The notes under the pieces were generated by a model. The model ran no database searches, had not been told where the DNA came from, and saw only the letters and a list, made by a program, of their open reading frames with translations. A DNA stretch of 33,742 bases, taken from positions 1 through 33,742 of the forward strand of contig CAZEHA010000041.1 in assembly GCA_964511665.1 (NCBI GenBank). Direction: 5' to 3'. Within the stretch, counting starts at the first letter, position 1; each line of letters starts with the position of its first letter. Below, piece after piece: positions 23,781 to 33,006 of the stretch. Source of the stretch: JAGOEF01 sp964511665 (GTDB taxonomy: Bacteria > Bacteroidota > Bacteroidia > Bacteroidales > ML635J-15). The position numbers were made by a program, and so were the translations under genes.

Positions 23781-25148
23781 ATGTTAACAACAATATTACT
23801 AATACTAACCTGCACTATATCGCTTGCAGTACTCATAGTAGTTTTATCACTAGGTCGAAATAAGTCGAATTATGAAGCTCTGATTCGCGAATTACAGCAA
23901 CAAATACAGAAATTTGAAACCGACATTCGAAACGAGTTCCGAATTAATCGTGAAGAAAATGCGGCCATTGCCAAAGAAAACCGTCAGGAATTGAGTAATA
24001 CCTTAAAGGAATTTCGTACCGAGATGAGCGATAGCCTGAAGAAAACCATGGAGATTACAGCTACCGACAACAAACAGATGAGAGAAGAACTGTCAGTAGT
24101 TTTTCAGCGTTTTCAGGACAGTTTCGACAAGAATGTTCACTCTTTCAACGAATTACAACGAGAAAAGTTTTCGCAGTTGGGCGAAAAACAACAAGCCCTC
24201 ATAGAAAGTACCGAAAAGAAGCTGGAACAGATGCGTGCTACAGTAGAAGAAAAGCTTGAGAAAACACTGAGCGAAAGGCTTGGGCAATCGTTTGAAACTG
24301 TAGGAAAGCAACTGCAAGCGGTGCAAGAAGGCCTTGGCGAAATGCGTATTTTGGCTCAGGATGTTGGCGGATTGAAAAAAGTGCTGAGCAACGTTAAAGA
24401 CCGCGGTGGTTTGGGCGAATTGCGCCTCGAGATGTTGCTTGAACAATTATTGGCGCCCGACCAATACGCAGCCAACGTAAAAACCAAACCCAATAGCCAG
24501 GATATTGTAGAATTTGCAATAAAACTACCGGGTCGCGACAGCGATATGTCGAACGTATGGTTGCCCATCGACGCCAAGTTTCCGAAGGATGCCTACGAAC
24601 AACTGCTCGATGCTTACGATACTGCCGAACCTGCGGCTATAGAGGCTGCAGGTAAACACATTGAAAATGTCATAAAAAAGATGGCCCGCGATATTCGCGA
24701 TAAATATGTTGAGCCACCCTATACTACCGATTTTGGCATCATGTTTTTACCATTCGAAGGATTATATGCCGAAATAATACGCCGTTCGAACCTGATGGAA
24801 CAACTACAAAGGGAGTTTAAAATAGTAGTAACCGGTCCAACAACTCTGGCTGCAATATTGAATAGTTTGCAAATGGGTTTCAGAACTTTGGCATTACAGA
24901 AACGCAGCAGCGAGGTATGGACAATTTTGGGTGCCGTGAAGTCGGAATTTGAGAAATTTGGTGAATTACTGTCGAAAGCTCAAAAACATATCGACAATGC
25001 CGGCGAAACTATTGGGCAGCTGGCGGGAACCAGAACCAGAGCCATAAACCGTAAACTAAAAGAAGTACAAAGCCTTCAAACCACCGAATCAGCACAGGTG
25101 TTTCCCGAAATTGGCACAGGTGAAATTGTTGACGAAGAAGAATTGTAA
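23781..25148 (+). CDS. rmuC: DNA recombination protein RmuC
   Basis: The 455-residue protein has an N-terminal membrane helix (about 2-24), a long coiled coil (about 30-190, rich in EKxxE repeats), and the RmuC domain (about 200-390) with GGLGELRLEMLLEQLL, LPIDAKFPKDAYEQ, FLPFEGLYAE and VTGPTTLAAILNSLQMGF. RmuC has a PD-(D/E)XK-like nuclease fold and limits DNA inversions or recombination at short inverted repeats. The ATG at 23781 is preceded by a -7 box. RsmE follows after 12 bases, so the two genes are likely co-transcribed. Length and motifs match the family. Confidence 0.94.
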   Translation: MLTTILLILTCTISLAVLIVVLSLGRNKSNYEALIRELQQQIQKFETDIRNEFRINREENAAIAKENRQELSNTLKEFRTEMSDSLKKTMEITATDNKQMREELSVVFQRFQDSFDKNVHSFNELQREKFSQLGEKQQALIESTEKKLEQMRATVEEKLEKTLSERLGQSFETVGKQLQAVQEGLGEMRILAQDVGGLKKVLSNVKDRGGLGELRLEMLLEQLLAPDQYAANVKTKPNSQDIVEFAIKLPGRDSDMSNVWLPIDAKFPKDAYEQLLDAYDTAEPAAIEAAGKHIENVIKKMARDIRDKYVEPPYTTDFGIMFLPFEGLYAEIIRRSNLMEQLQREFKIVVTGPTTLAAILNSLQMGFRTLALQKRSSEVWTILGAVKSEFEKFGELLSKAQKHIDNAGETIGQLAGTRTRAINRKLKEVQSLQTTESAQVFPEIGTGEIVDEEEL

Positions 25149-25160
25149 GAAAATAACAAC

Positions 25161-25865
25161 ATGCAGTTATTCTATTCCAATAATATAACAATCGACAACA
25201 CCGGAAGTTTACAAACCACCGAGTCGCTACACTGCATAAGAGTACTGAGGCATAAAACCGGCGACATGATTTATGTTACCGATGGCAAAGGCAATTTGTT
25301 TCATGCTCAAATTACAGACGACAAACCCGGTGAATGCAAGTTTCAAATTATTTCTCAGCACACCGGGAGCGGTAAAAGAAACTACTACAACCATATTGCC
25401 ATTGCTCCAACAAAAAACATCGACCGAATGGAATGGTTTGTTGAGAAGGCTGTTGAAATTGGGATTGATGAAATCAGCTTTTTAAAATGTCGCTATTCGG
25501 AACGTAAACACATTAATATCGACAGAATTACGCGTATCGCAGAATCGGCCATGAAACAGTCGCTGAATACTTATTTGCCTAAAATCAACGAACTTAGCGA
25601 CTATAGTAACTTCATAACGCATAACCAAAGTAAAGCAAAGTGCATAGCCATCTGCAGCGAAACGCCGGTATCTTATTTAACCGATATAATTACTGCGAAA
25701 GAGCAAAGCCTTGTTTTAATAGGTCCCGAAGGCGATTTCTCGAACGAAGAAATACAATTGGCCCTGAGTCATCAGTATAAGCCTGTTAGTTTGGGGCACA
25801 ACCGATTAAGAACCGAGACTGCCGGTATAGTAACTTGCCAGATATTGGCATCGCTCAACTACTAG
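25161..25865 (+). CDS. rsmE: 16S rRNA (uracil-1498-N3)-methyltransferase RsmE
   Basis: The 234-residue protein has the RsmE layout: an N-terminal PUA-like barrel (about 1-70, with HCIRVLRHKTGD), then a SPOUT methyltransferase domain with KNIDRMEWFVEKAVEIGI, ESAMKQS, VLIGPEGDFSNEEI and the knot motif LGHNRLRTETAG. It methylates U1498 of 16S rRNA using S-adenosylmethionine. It is 12 bases after rmuC. Its TAG stop shares the CTAG at 25862-25865 with the stop of the convergent barrel gene. Confidence 0.95.
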   Translation: MQLFYSNNITIDNTGSLQTTESLHCIRVLRHKTGDMIYVTDGKGNLFHAQITDDKPGECKFQIISQHTGSGKRNYYNHIAIAPTKNIDRMEWFVEKAVEIGIDEISFLKCRYSERKHINIDRITRIAESAMKQSLNTYLPKINELSDYSNFITHNQSKAKCIAICSETPVSYLTDIITAKEQSLVLIGPEGDFSNEEIQLALSHQYKPVSLGHNRLRTETAGIVTCQILASLNY

Positions 25866-26566
25866 AACATTACCAGGTTTAGCTGCAAGCCTATGGAAAG
25901 ATGGCTTAAGTCGGCTCTATTCTCCTTAAATATATCAACGGCGTTGTAGCGTGCATACAAGGCAAACTGATTCCATCCTACCCGCACAAATGCACCGTAG
26001 TTTTGGTCGTTCAAATATTGATTCCCCTTTTGCCTGATTTTAATAAAATGGGTATCGCTGTTATCTTTATAATATGTACCCAGATTCATCACATAAGAAT
26101 AATAAGCACCAACATCAAGGTACCAGCCAAAATCGCGAACCCTGTCACGTTTAAAATACAAGCGATTATAGAAGCCGCCAACCAGATTATTCTGATAGGT
26201 TCTTACAATGTCGAAAGTGGCAAGCTCAGGCACCATCGAACGTGTTTCGGGCAGGTTTTTTAAACGGTGAAACTCGTTTTCGTATGACACATCAACACCA
26301 ATATCCCATAAATCAACAATCTTAAGTTTGTACGACAAGCCAACTGCCCAGTTTCCGCTATAAAAAGGTTTTTCGTCAACAGCATCCTGCATTGGAACTG
26401 CCATGGCATAACGGACGAAATAGTAGGAATAGTGCCTCATTTCGGGACCCCAAATGGTTCCTGTGTAATATGTTTCAACCTCGTCGCTTTTTAGAACTAC
26501 GGCTTGCTGAGCCAAAACCACCAGCGCGAAACAAGACGATAAGATGAAAACAATAATTTTTTTCAT
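25862..26566 (-). CDS. Predicted small outer membrane beta-barrel protein
   Basis: The 234-residue protein has a signal peptide (MKKIIVFILSSCFALVVLAQ) and alternating hydrophobic/aromatic strands typical of an outer membrane barrel (YYFVRYAMAVP, GFYNRLYFKRDRV, GWYLDVGAYYSYVMNLG, YGAFVRVGWNQFALYARYN). It ends in phenylalanine, as many Bam-assembled barrels do (SIGLQLNLVMF). I do not recognise a specific family or function. It lies 68 bases downstream of the primary sigma gene on the same strand and has its own candidate promoter. Its stop overlaps the stop of rsmE. Confidence 0.75.
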   Translation of the reverse strand: MKKIIVFILSSCFALVVLAQQAVVLKSDEVETYYTGTIWGPEMRHYSYYFVRYAMAVPMQDAVDEKPFYSGNWAVGLSYKLKIVDLWDIGVDVSYENEFHRLKNLPETRSMVPELATFDIVRTYQNNLVGGFYNRLYFKRDRVRDFGWYLDVGAYYSYVMNLGTYYKDNSDTHFIKIRQKGNQYLNDQNYGAFVRVGWNQFALYARYNAVDIFKENRADLSHLSIGLQLNLVMF

Positions 26567-26587
26567 TCACCAATATTATGGTTCGCT

Positions 26588-26621
26588 CAAAAATATAGAA
26601 AATTTGTGAAGGCAGTACAAA
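26588..26621 (-). promoter_or_regulatory. Candidate promoter of the outer membrane barrel gene
   Basis: On the minus strand TATTTTTG (26588-26595) matches TAnnTTTG, with TTTG at 26618-26621, 22 bases upstream. The -7 box lies 21 bases before the start codon. The spacing is on the long side. Confidence 0.45.
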
Positions 26622-26634
26622 ATTTTATCAACAA

Positions 26635-27495
26635 CTAGCCCAAATAAGCTTTCAACAGTTTGCTTTTGGAATTATGTCGCAGTCGCCGAATGGCTTTTTC
26701 TTTTATTTGCCTTACTCTCTCGCGCGTTAAACCAAACTCCTCGCCTATTTCTTCGAGGGTTTTTTCCTGACATCCAATGCCGAAAAAATATCTGATAATG
26801 TCGCGTTCGCGTTCGGTAAGCGTAGCCAGGGTACGATCTATTTCACGGCTAAGCGATTCGTTGATAAGAGAAGAGTCGGTATGCGGACTGTCGGTGTTTT
26901 CGAGAACATCGAGCAAACTGTTTTCTTCGCCCGAAACAAATGGGGCATCAACCGAAACGTGGCGCCCTGAAACCCTCATGGTATCGGCAACTTTTTCAAC
27001 AGGAAGGTCGAGAACCTTCGCCAATTCCTCCGAAGTAGGTTTACGTTCGTTTTCCTGCTCGAATTTGCTGAATGCCTTGTTTATTTTATTCAGAGAGCCC
27101 ACCTGATTCAGTGGAAGACGAACAATGCGTGATTGCTCGGCCAATGCCTGCAATATCGATTGCCTGATCCACCATACGGCATACGAAATAAACTTAAACC
27201 CGCGGGTTTCATCAAATTTCTCGGCCGCTTTAATTAAGCCCAGATTTCCTTCATTAATAAGGTCGGGTAGACTTAATCCCTGATTTTGATACTGTTTGGC
27301 TACCGAAACCACAAATCTTAAATTGGCACGGGTAAGTTTTTCTAATGCAATCCGATCGCCCTTCTTAATGCGTTGCGCCAATTCAACTTCTTCTTCAACC
27401 GAAATTAGTTCTTCTTTACCAATCTCCTGCAGATACTTATCGAGCGAAGCACTCTCGCGATTCGTAATCGATTTTGTAATTTTTAATTGTCTCAT
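26635..27495 (-). CDS. rpoD: Primary RNA polymerase sigma factor (Bacteroidota type)
   Basis: The 286-residue protein has sigma region 1.2 (LDKYLQEIGKEELIS), region 2 (LTRANLRFVVSVAKQYQNQG, DLINEGNLGLIKAAEKFD, GFKFISYAVWWIRQSI), region 3 and region 4 (LTERERDIIRYFFGI, LEEIGEEFGLTRERVRQIKEKA). The short length, without the long region 1.1 and non-conserved insert of E. coli RpoD, is typical of the Bacteroidota primary sigma, which recognises TTTG/TAnnTTTG promoters like those seen in this window. A 165-base upstream gap separates it from htrA and contains an inverted repeat. It is a single gene or heads a transcript reaching the barrel gene. Confidence 0.95.
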   Translation of the reverse strand: MRQLKITKSITNRESASLDKYLQEIGKEELISVEEEVELAQRIKKGDRIALEKLTRANLRFVVSVAKQYQNQGLSLPDLINEGNLGLIKAAEKFDETRGFKFISYAVWWIRQSILQALAEQSRIVRLPLNQVGSLNKINKAFSKFEQENERKPTSEELAKVLDLPVEKVADTMRVSGRHVSVDAPFVSGEENSLLDVLENTDSPHTDSSLINESLSREIDRTLATLTERERDIIRYFFGIGCQEKTLEEIGEEFGLTRERVRQIKEKAIRRLRHNSKSKLLKAYLG

Positions 27496-27558
27496 TCTTT
27501 CTGTAAACTAATACTATACTATCTTTTCTACTTGATTTAAGCCTTGCTGTTTTTATAG

Positions 27559-27577
27559 TTACGTGTACAATACGTAA
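27559..27577. repeat. Inverted repeat upstream of rpoD
   Basis: TTACGT (27559-27564) and ACGTAA (27572-27577) are perfect 6-base arms around 7 bases, 64-82 bases upstream of the rpoD start codon. There is no T tract, so it is not a terminator. It may be an operator or chance in AT-rich DNA. The rest of the gap (27496-27660) shows AT-rich sequence without a clear TAnnTTTG box. Confidence 0.3.
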
Positions 27578-27660
27578 ATAGTTATGAAAAGGTTATGTTT
27601 ATTTCAGTTTTTTTTTCTTTTTATTCAAAATATGATAATAACATGGCCAAAAAAATATTT

Positions 27661-29112
27661 TCAAAGACCAAATGCATAATAAGCTACAGTACCATTGGGG
27701 TATATTCCTTCTATAAAAACAGCTCCATCCGACTCTTTCAAGGCTTTCTCTATATCTTCGACCGTGTAAATATTGGTATTGTTAATTTTGGTGATGATAT
27801 AGCCTTCGCGAACACCTTTGCTAAGTAGTTTTCCTGCTGTAAGCGTTTTTACCTTCACACCATGACCAAGTCTTAAGCTTTGTTTTTCGTTCTCGGGTAA
27901 AGGTTCAAAACTGGCACCCAACACTTCAACGCTTTTTGCCTCAACAATTTTTGTACTACCGTATTTATTGCGTAAGGTAATTGTTGTTGATTTAATCTTA
28001 CCATTGCTAAGGTATTTCACATCCACTTTTTTGCCCGGACGATATTTGCTGAGCTGCTCCATGAGCACTGACACAGAATTCAGTTTAAAACCGTTTATTT
28101 CTAAAATCACATCTCCTTTACCAATACTAATATCTTTTCCATTGGCATCATTCCATACTCCGACCACATAAACTCCCTCTGGCCTCAGCATATTCAACGA
28201 TTTAGCGATATTGGCATCAATATCGGTAACTTCTATTCCCAAATATGCACGTTGCACATCGCCAAATTCAATAAAATCGGCTACCACCTTGGCTACAATA
28301 TTCGATGGAATTGCGAAAGAGTATCCTACAAATGAACCCGTACGCGAAGCAATAGCGGTATTAATACCAATCAATTCTCCTTTCAAATTTACCAAAGCTC
28401 CCCCACTATTACCCGGATTCACTGCAGCATCGGTTTGTATAAACGATTCCATGTGCAAACTTTGACCGAGAATACTGATATTACGCGCCTTTGCACTAAC
28501 AATACCTGCCGTAACCGTTGATGTAAGATTAAACGGATTACCTATGGCCAGCACCCATTCACCCAGTCTGATAGCATCGGAATTGGCATAGGCCAAATAC
28601 GGCAGTTGGTTCTCTTCAATTTTAAGCAAGGCCAAATCGGCCACCGCATCCTTACCTATTATTTTTGCATCGTACATTCGTTTATCGTTCAAAATAACCT
28701 GAATAATTTCGGCCTCTTCAACAACGTGATTGTTTGTAATAATATAGCCGTCGCTCGACAATATAACACCCGACCCCGAACTCATTACAGGTGTTGAATA
28801 TCGCGGTGAGGTGCCAAATAAATAATCGTACAATGTATAATTGGGTGCATTAAATTGGGTTTTAATATGCACTACCGCATTCACCGCATTCTCGGCAGCC
28901 ATTGTGAAGTCGGGAATCTCCATATTGTTTTCGGAAAAAAACAAACTTCGCTGCAACGGTATTTCGTCACGGATTTCTTTATATTGTGCAACCAAATATT
29001 GCGACCCGCTATATTCAGTTTTTTGATGTAACCAATAGAATGCCGGTAACATTATAAGACCGGCACCAAACATGCCCGCCAACAAAGATATTACAACAAC
29101 ACGCGACTTCAT
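27661..29112 (-). CDS. htrA: HtrA/Do-family periplasmic serine protease
   Basis: The 483-residue protein has an N-terminal membrane helix (about 5-28; signal anchor or signal peptide) and a trypsin-like domain with the triad H129 (ITNNHVVEEA), D159 (AVADLALLKI) and S236 (NPGNSGGALVN). Two PDZ domains follow (about 290-375 with AYLGIEVTDID, and about 395-483 with VKTLTAGKLLSKGVREGYII). It degrades or refolds damaged envelope proteins in the periplasm. It is divergent from dapF and lies upstream of rpoD on the same strand. The serpin lipoprotein nearby inhibits serine-type proteases as a family, though no link to this enzyme is shown. Confidence 0.94.
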   Translation of the reverse strand: MKSRVVVISLLAGMFGAGLIMLPAFYWLHQKTEYSGSQYLVAQYKEIRDEIPLQRSLFFSENNMEIPDFTMAAENAVNAVVHIKTQFNAPNYTLYDYLFGTSPRYSTPVMSSGSGVILSSDGYIITNNHVVEEAEIIQVILNDKRMYDAKIIGKDAVADLALLKIEENQLPYLAYANSDAIRLGEWVLAIGNPFNLTSTVTAGIVSAKARNISILGQSLHMESFIQTDAAVNPGNSGGALVNLKGELIGINTAIASRTGSFVGYSFAIPSNIVAKVVADFIEFGDVQRAYLGIEVTDIDANIAKSLNMLRPEGVYVVGVWNDANGKDISIGKGDVILEINGFKLNSVSVLMEQLSKYRPGKKVDVKYLSNGKIKSTTITLRNKYGSTKIVEAKSVEVLGASFEPLPENEKQSLRLGHGVKVKTLTAGKLLSKGVREGYIITKINNTNIYTVEDIEKALKESDGAVFIEGIYPNGTVAYYAFGL

Positions 29113-29213
29113 AACAATAGAAATTTAGTTTCAAAATTTTGTGTACATTTACGATTATTTAACGTAATAGCTTCAGTATTGTTTCAAAAAAAGTACAGCT
29201 TTAACAATTTTTT

Positions 29214-29990
29214 ATGGAATTAAAATTTGATAAATATCATGGTGCTGGCAACGATTTCATAATTATCGACGGACGCTTTGGGTTGCCGGATCTAACACAG
29301 GAAACCATAGCATCGTGGTGCAAAAGAGCCACCGGTATAGGTGCCGACGGTTTAATAATTGTGCACAATAATGCTGATTATGATTTCGAAATGAAATACT
29401 ACAATGCCGATGGCCGCGAAGGCAGTATGTGTGGTAACGGAGGACGATGTATTGCAGCATTTGCCAATAAACTAGGCCTATGCGCAGAACAAACCATATT
29501 TTTGGCTTCCGACGGCCTACACCATGCCACTATTCACTCCGACACACTGGTATCGCTGGCCATGAATGATGCATCAATCCCCGAATTTTTGGGCGATGGC
29601 TGGTTTGTAAATACAGGATCGCCGCATCTTGTGCTTTTGGTTGAAAATATCGACACCATTGATATGATGCAATATGGTAAAGAACTGCGATTCAACAATC
29701 GCTTTGCGCCTGATGGCACCAATGTAAATGTTATTCAAGAAAAGAACAATGTTTATTTTATAAGAACCTACGAAAGAGGTGTTGAGGCCGAAACCTTATC
29801 GTGCGGCACAGGTGCTGTTGCTGCTGCACTGAGTCTGGCCACAGCCAAGCACATCAATATGGGCAGCATTGAATTAAATGCACGCGGAGGATTACTTATG
29901 GTTTCGTTCAATAAAAAACAAAACAATTATACTGATATTGTATTACATGGACCGGTTCATTTTGTTTACTCGGGGCAAATTCAGCTATAG
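29214..29990 (+). CDS. dapF: Diaminopimelate epimerase
   Basis: The 258-residue protein has both catalytic cysteines of DapF: C73 in GSMCGNGGRC and C197 in TLSCGTGAVA. It also has the N-terminal FDKYHGAGNDFIIID, the DGTNVNV segment and the ERGVEAET motif. It converts LL- to meso-diaminopimelate for lysine and mDAP-type peptidoglycan synthesis in the cytoplasm. It is slightly short of the usual 270-280 residues but complete. It is divergent from htrA, with the serpin gene 65 bases downstream on the same strand. No TAnnTTTG box was found in the 101-base upstream gap. Confidence 0.96.
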   Translation: MELKFDKYHGAGNDFIIIDGRFGLPDLTQETIASWCKRATGIGADGLIIVHNNADYDFEMKYYNADGREGSMCGNGGRCIAAFANKLGLCAEQTIFLASDGLHHATIHSDTLVSLAMNDASIPEFLGDGWFVNTGSPHLVLLVENIDTIDMMQYGKELRFNNRFAPDGTNVNVIQEKNNVYFIRTYERGVEAETLSCGTGAVAAALSLATAKHINMGSIELNARGGLLMVSFNKKQNNYTDIVLHGPVHFVYSGQIQL

Positions 29991-30055
29991 ATGGTAACTG
30001 GCATAATACTTGAATACAGAGAAAAAAACATCATCAATAACCTAACAAAATAATT

Positions 30056-31393
30056 ATGAAAAAAATAGTATTAATATCAGGAATTGTGTTGTTTTCGGTG
30101 TATGCATGCAAAACGGGTTCAGAAACAACTGCACCTATTCAAAACACCGATGTAAAAACCGAAAAACCAACCGACAACACAAAACCAACTCATCAGACAA
30201 ACACCATGCAAAACGAAAAAAACCACGCAGAATCGGATGTAAGAAAAAATGACCCCATTCTCACTGAAGGAATGACATCTTTCGCATTCGACTTTTTCAA
30301 GCATCTTTATAGCGAAAACCAGGGGAGCAATTATTGTTTTTCGCCGGTATCGCTCAATGTAGCTCTCGGAATGGTTTATATCGGTGCCCGTAATCAAACA
30401 CGTTCCGAAATGAGCCAAACACTTGGCTTTCCGGTCGATACCATTAATTTTATTAATCAGTTCAGTATTTTTTACCAAAATCTGAAGCGGATGTCTGCCG
30501 ACACAGCATTGGAATTTAATTTGGCAAACCGTATTTTTATGGAACAAACTTACCAGGTACTCGATTCGTATCGCAGCAAGATAATTGAATATTTCGACGG
30601 AGCCTTCGAAACTGTTGATTTTTTGAAGCAGGTACTCATGGTTGAGCAACGAATAAATACATGGGTTGAAGAAATGACCAAAACCCGAATCAAAAATCTT
30701 ATTCCACGTGGTACTCTTAGCAACGATACACGTATGGTTTTGGTAAATGCCATATACATAAAATCGAAATGGAAATATGCATTCGATGAGAAGCTGAACA
30801 AAAAGAAAGATTTTAATGTGAGTAACACCGAAAAAACAGAAACCGAATACCTTGTAAAACGACAAGAAGGCATTAAATTCTTCAGCAACGAACAAATAAG
30901 CGCCATCGAGCTGAATTATACAAGCACTGAGTTATCGTTAATATTGATAAAACCTCATCAAAGCGAAATCGACAATATTGACACTTACATTCCTAACGCT
31001 GCATTATATAATGAAATTCTACGGTCGATGCGCCCTCACGAAGTGTATATGGAGATTCCCAAATTCAAAATAGAAAGCTCGTTTTCGTTGGCTGACCCGC
31101 TTATCGAAAAAGGTATGAAAGAAGCCTTTTCGGGAAACTCCGATTTCACAGGGATTAGCAGTAAGGGAGATTTGGCGATTGACGAGGTATTGCAAAAAGT
31201 GTTTTTCGAAATCGATGAAAAAGGATCTGAAGCTGCTGCTGCAACAGCAATTATAATGCGGACGACATCATCGGCAGGTCACCACGAAGCACCTAAACTC
31301 ATGTATTTTATTGCTGACCGTCCGTTTATTTTTATTTTGAAAGAAAACACTTCACACACACCACTTTTTGTGGGCATGTATGTGAAGCCTTAA
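30056..31393 (+). CDS. Serpin-family protease inhibitor lipoprotein
   Basis: The 445-residue protein has a lipoprotein signal with lipobox VYAC (C18), a charged Thr/Lys-rich linker (about 20-65), then a full serpin fold (about 70-445) with FSPVSLNVALGMVYIGA, NRIFMEQ, LVNAIYIKSKWKYAFDE and the C-terminal DRPFIFILKENTSHTPLFVG. The reactive loop has an intact inhibitory hinge (E388-K-G390-S-E-A-A-A-A-T397). Counting P15 from G390 puts P1 at T404 and P1' at S405, which would favour elastase-like or other small-residue-cutting serine proteases. Alanine-rich P12-P9 is typical of inhibitory rather than non-inhibitory serpins. It is probably anchored in the outer membrane. Targets could be host or competitor proteases or the cell's own. 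Its stop overlaps that of the convergent gene in TTAA. Confidence 0.92.
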   Translation: MKKIVLISGIVLFSVYACKTGSETTAPIQNTDVKTEKPTDNTKPTHQTNTMQNEKNHAESDVRKNDPILTEGMTSFAFDFFKHLYSENQGSNYCFSPVSLNVALGMVYIGARNQTRSEMSQTLGFPVDTINFINQFSIFYQNLKRMSADTALEFNLANRIFMEQTYQVLDSYRSKIIEYFDGAFETVDFLKQVLMVEQRINTWVEEMTKTRIKNLIPRGTLSNDTRMVLVNAIYIKSKWKYAFDEKLNKKKDFNVSNTEKTETEYLVKRQEGIKFFSNEQISAIELNYTSTELSLILIKPHQSEIDNIDTYIPNAALYNEILRSMRPHEVYMEIPKFKIESSFSLADPLIEKGMKEAFSGNSDFTGISSKGDLAIDEVLQKVFFEIDEKGSEAAAATAIIMRTTSSAGHHEAPKLMYFIADRPFIFILKENTSHTPLFVGMYVKP

Positions 31394-33006
31394 TCGCGTA
31401 CCAGGGTTAAGGTTCCTTTGCGTTGTACCACATTACCCGATTCGAATTCGGCAGAAATGATGTAGAAATACACACCTTCGGCGGCTAAATTGTTTCCATT
31501 AATACGGCCATCCCATCCTCCGGCAGCGTCAGTCCAACGATACAATACTTCGCCACGTGTATTGGTTATTGTTGCCTGAAAGCGCACAGGATTATCAACT
31601 TTTACAGTAAACACATCCGAAATGCCATCTCCATTGGGCGAAAACAAGTTAGGAATAAGTAAGTTTTCGTTGGCAACATACACCGTATTTACAAAGGTAT
31701 CGGTGCATGACTGCCCATAGCTTGCTACAAGCATAATTTGCTGTGCGCCATAAGTTAAAAACTCGTAATCGGGGTTCTCAGAATAGAATCTCTCGTTTTC
31801 GATAAACCATTCAAAACTCATATCACCAAAACGATTGTATGAACGGCTGTCGATTACGGTACGATTGGTAAATTGTATTTTCGTTGGGTTTGTTCTATCG
31901 AACTGATAATTAAACGATGCAACCAACTTTTGGTTTTCGGGTATTTCGAAGTCGATGGTTTCAACACAAGAGCCATTGTATATCATAACAACACTGTGTT
32001 CTCCGGCAGATAGATTTTCGAATTCCCCACTTTGATTTTTGATATTTCCGTCGAGAATAAATGTTGCATCATTACGATTTGATACAATTTTCACCTTGCC
32101 ATTACTGAGATTACAAGTAGCCGGTTGAACTACAGCCTTAACTTCTACTTTTTGTGGTATTTGTAACAGCAACGATTCACTGCACGAACAATGTATTCCT
32201 ACCGAAGTAAGTACTACCCTGACATTAGAGTTTGAACTGCTTTTAAAGACAAGCCTGTAGTTGTTATTTCCAATTTCTAATACCTCGGCACCGGGAACCG
32301 ACCATTTCAGAGTTTTACCGGAAGCATTCTCAACATGAACAATCACAGAATTCCCATCGCATTTTGTATCTTGTTGTACAGAAATAATGGGTTTCGGAAC
32401 ATCGGCAAAGCACAGCTTCATACTATCTAATACCTGAATCTGGTTTTGGGTATTTTGGTATTTTAAGTAATACACACCCGGTTTTTTTGAATGTACACGC
32501 AACAATCCCTGATAATATTCGAGTTCAAGCCCTGCTGCCGAGAAATACTCGGGGTTTTCGCCGGCTATGTTCAGTTCAAAGCTATTCCCACACACAATGG
32601 TATCGATATTGACAAAATAGCCTACTGCATTTTTATAACTATTATTGTAAACCTGTGTGTTGTTGTTGGCAAGCTTGCGATTTACCACAGCTACTCTATT
32701 TTTATTTGGAGCAATTTGTTTGTACGATAAATCAACATCTATGCGTTCTATATAACGTATTTCACTAACTTCCAATTCATTTTGTTTCGGTTCTTTATTA
32801 TTCATTACAATTAAAGCTACTACACCAACAATAGCAATAGCAGCGACCAAGACTATTTTGCTTACATGAAGCGATATAAAATCGCCGGCACTCGGTTTTG
32901 GGTAATGAGTGCGTAAGCTATCGAGCACAGCATCGGGCGCCTTAGGCCGATAGTTTTCAAGCTGACTTTTTATTATATTTTCAAAACTCTCGCCCATCGT
33001 TGTCAT
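31390..33006 (-). CDS. Membrane-anchored anti-sigma-like protein with type B T9SS C-terminal domain
   Basis: The 538-residue protein has a short cytoplasmic N terminus (about 1-48, with ESFENIIKSQLENYRPKAP, similar to sigma-partner segments in Bacteroidota). One membrane helix (about 50-68, IVLVAAIAIVGVVALIV) and a periplasmic part of beta-rich, Ig-like stretches follow. The C-terminal residues 449-538 are a type B T9SS/gliding-motility-associated tail (LIPNLFSPNGDGISDVF, GWDGRINGNNL, GVYFYIISAEF, RKGTLTLVRD). There is no cleavable signal peptide; the helix should hold it in the inner membrane with the tail in the periplasm. It overlaps the end of the ECF sigma gene by 26 bases (17 if the fourth codon, also ATG, is the start), so they are coupled and likely partners. 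Anti-sigma function and T9SS sensing are inferred from architecture. Confidence 0.8.
   Translation of the reverse strand: MTTMGESFENIIKSQLENYRPKAPDAVLDSLRTHYPKPSAGDFISLHVSKIVLVAAIAIVGVVALIVMNNKEPKQNELEVSEIRYIERIDVDLSYKQIAPNKNRVAVVNRKLANNNTQVYNNSYKNAVGYFVNIDTIVCGNSFELNIAGENPEYFSAAGLELEYYQGLLRVHSKKPGVYYLKYQNTQNQIQVLDSMKLCFADVPKPIISVQQDTKCDGNSVIVHVENASGKTLKWSVPGAEVLEIGNNNYRLVFKSSSNSNVRVVLTSVGIHCSCSESLLLQIPQKVEVKAVVQPATCNLSNGKVKIVSNRNDATFILDGNIKNQSGEFENLSAGEHSVVMIYNGSCVETIDFEIPENQKLVASFNYQFDRTNPTKIQFTNRTVIDSRSYNRFGDMSFEWFIENERFYSENPDYEFLTYGAQQIMLVASYGQSCTDTFVNTVYVANENLLIPNLFSPNGDGISDVFTVKVDNPVRFQATITNTRGEVLYRWTDAAGGWDGRINGNNLAAEGVYFYIISAEFESGNVVQRKGTLTLVRD

Noticed and set aside
30119..30895. Long 258-residue open frame antisense to the serpin gene
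   Set aside because: It lies wholly inside the serpin CDS, which has clear family motifs; its translation is rich in Phe/Cys with no recognisable domain. It is a shadow of codon use.
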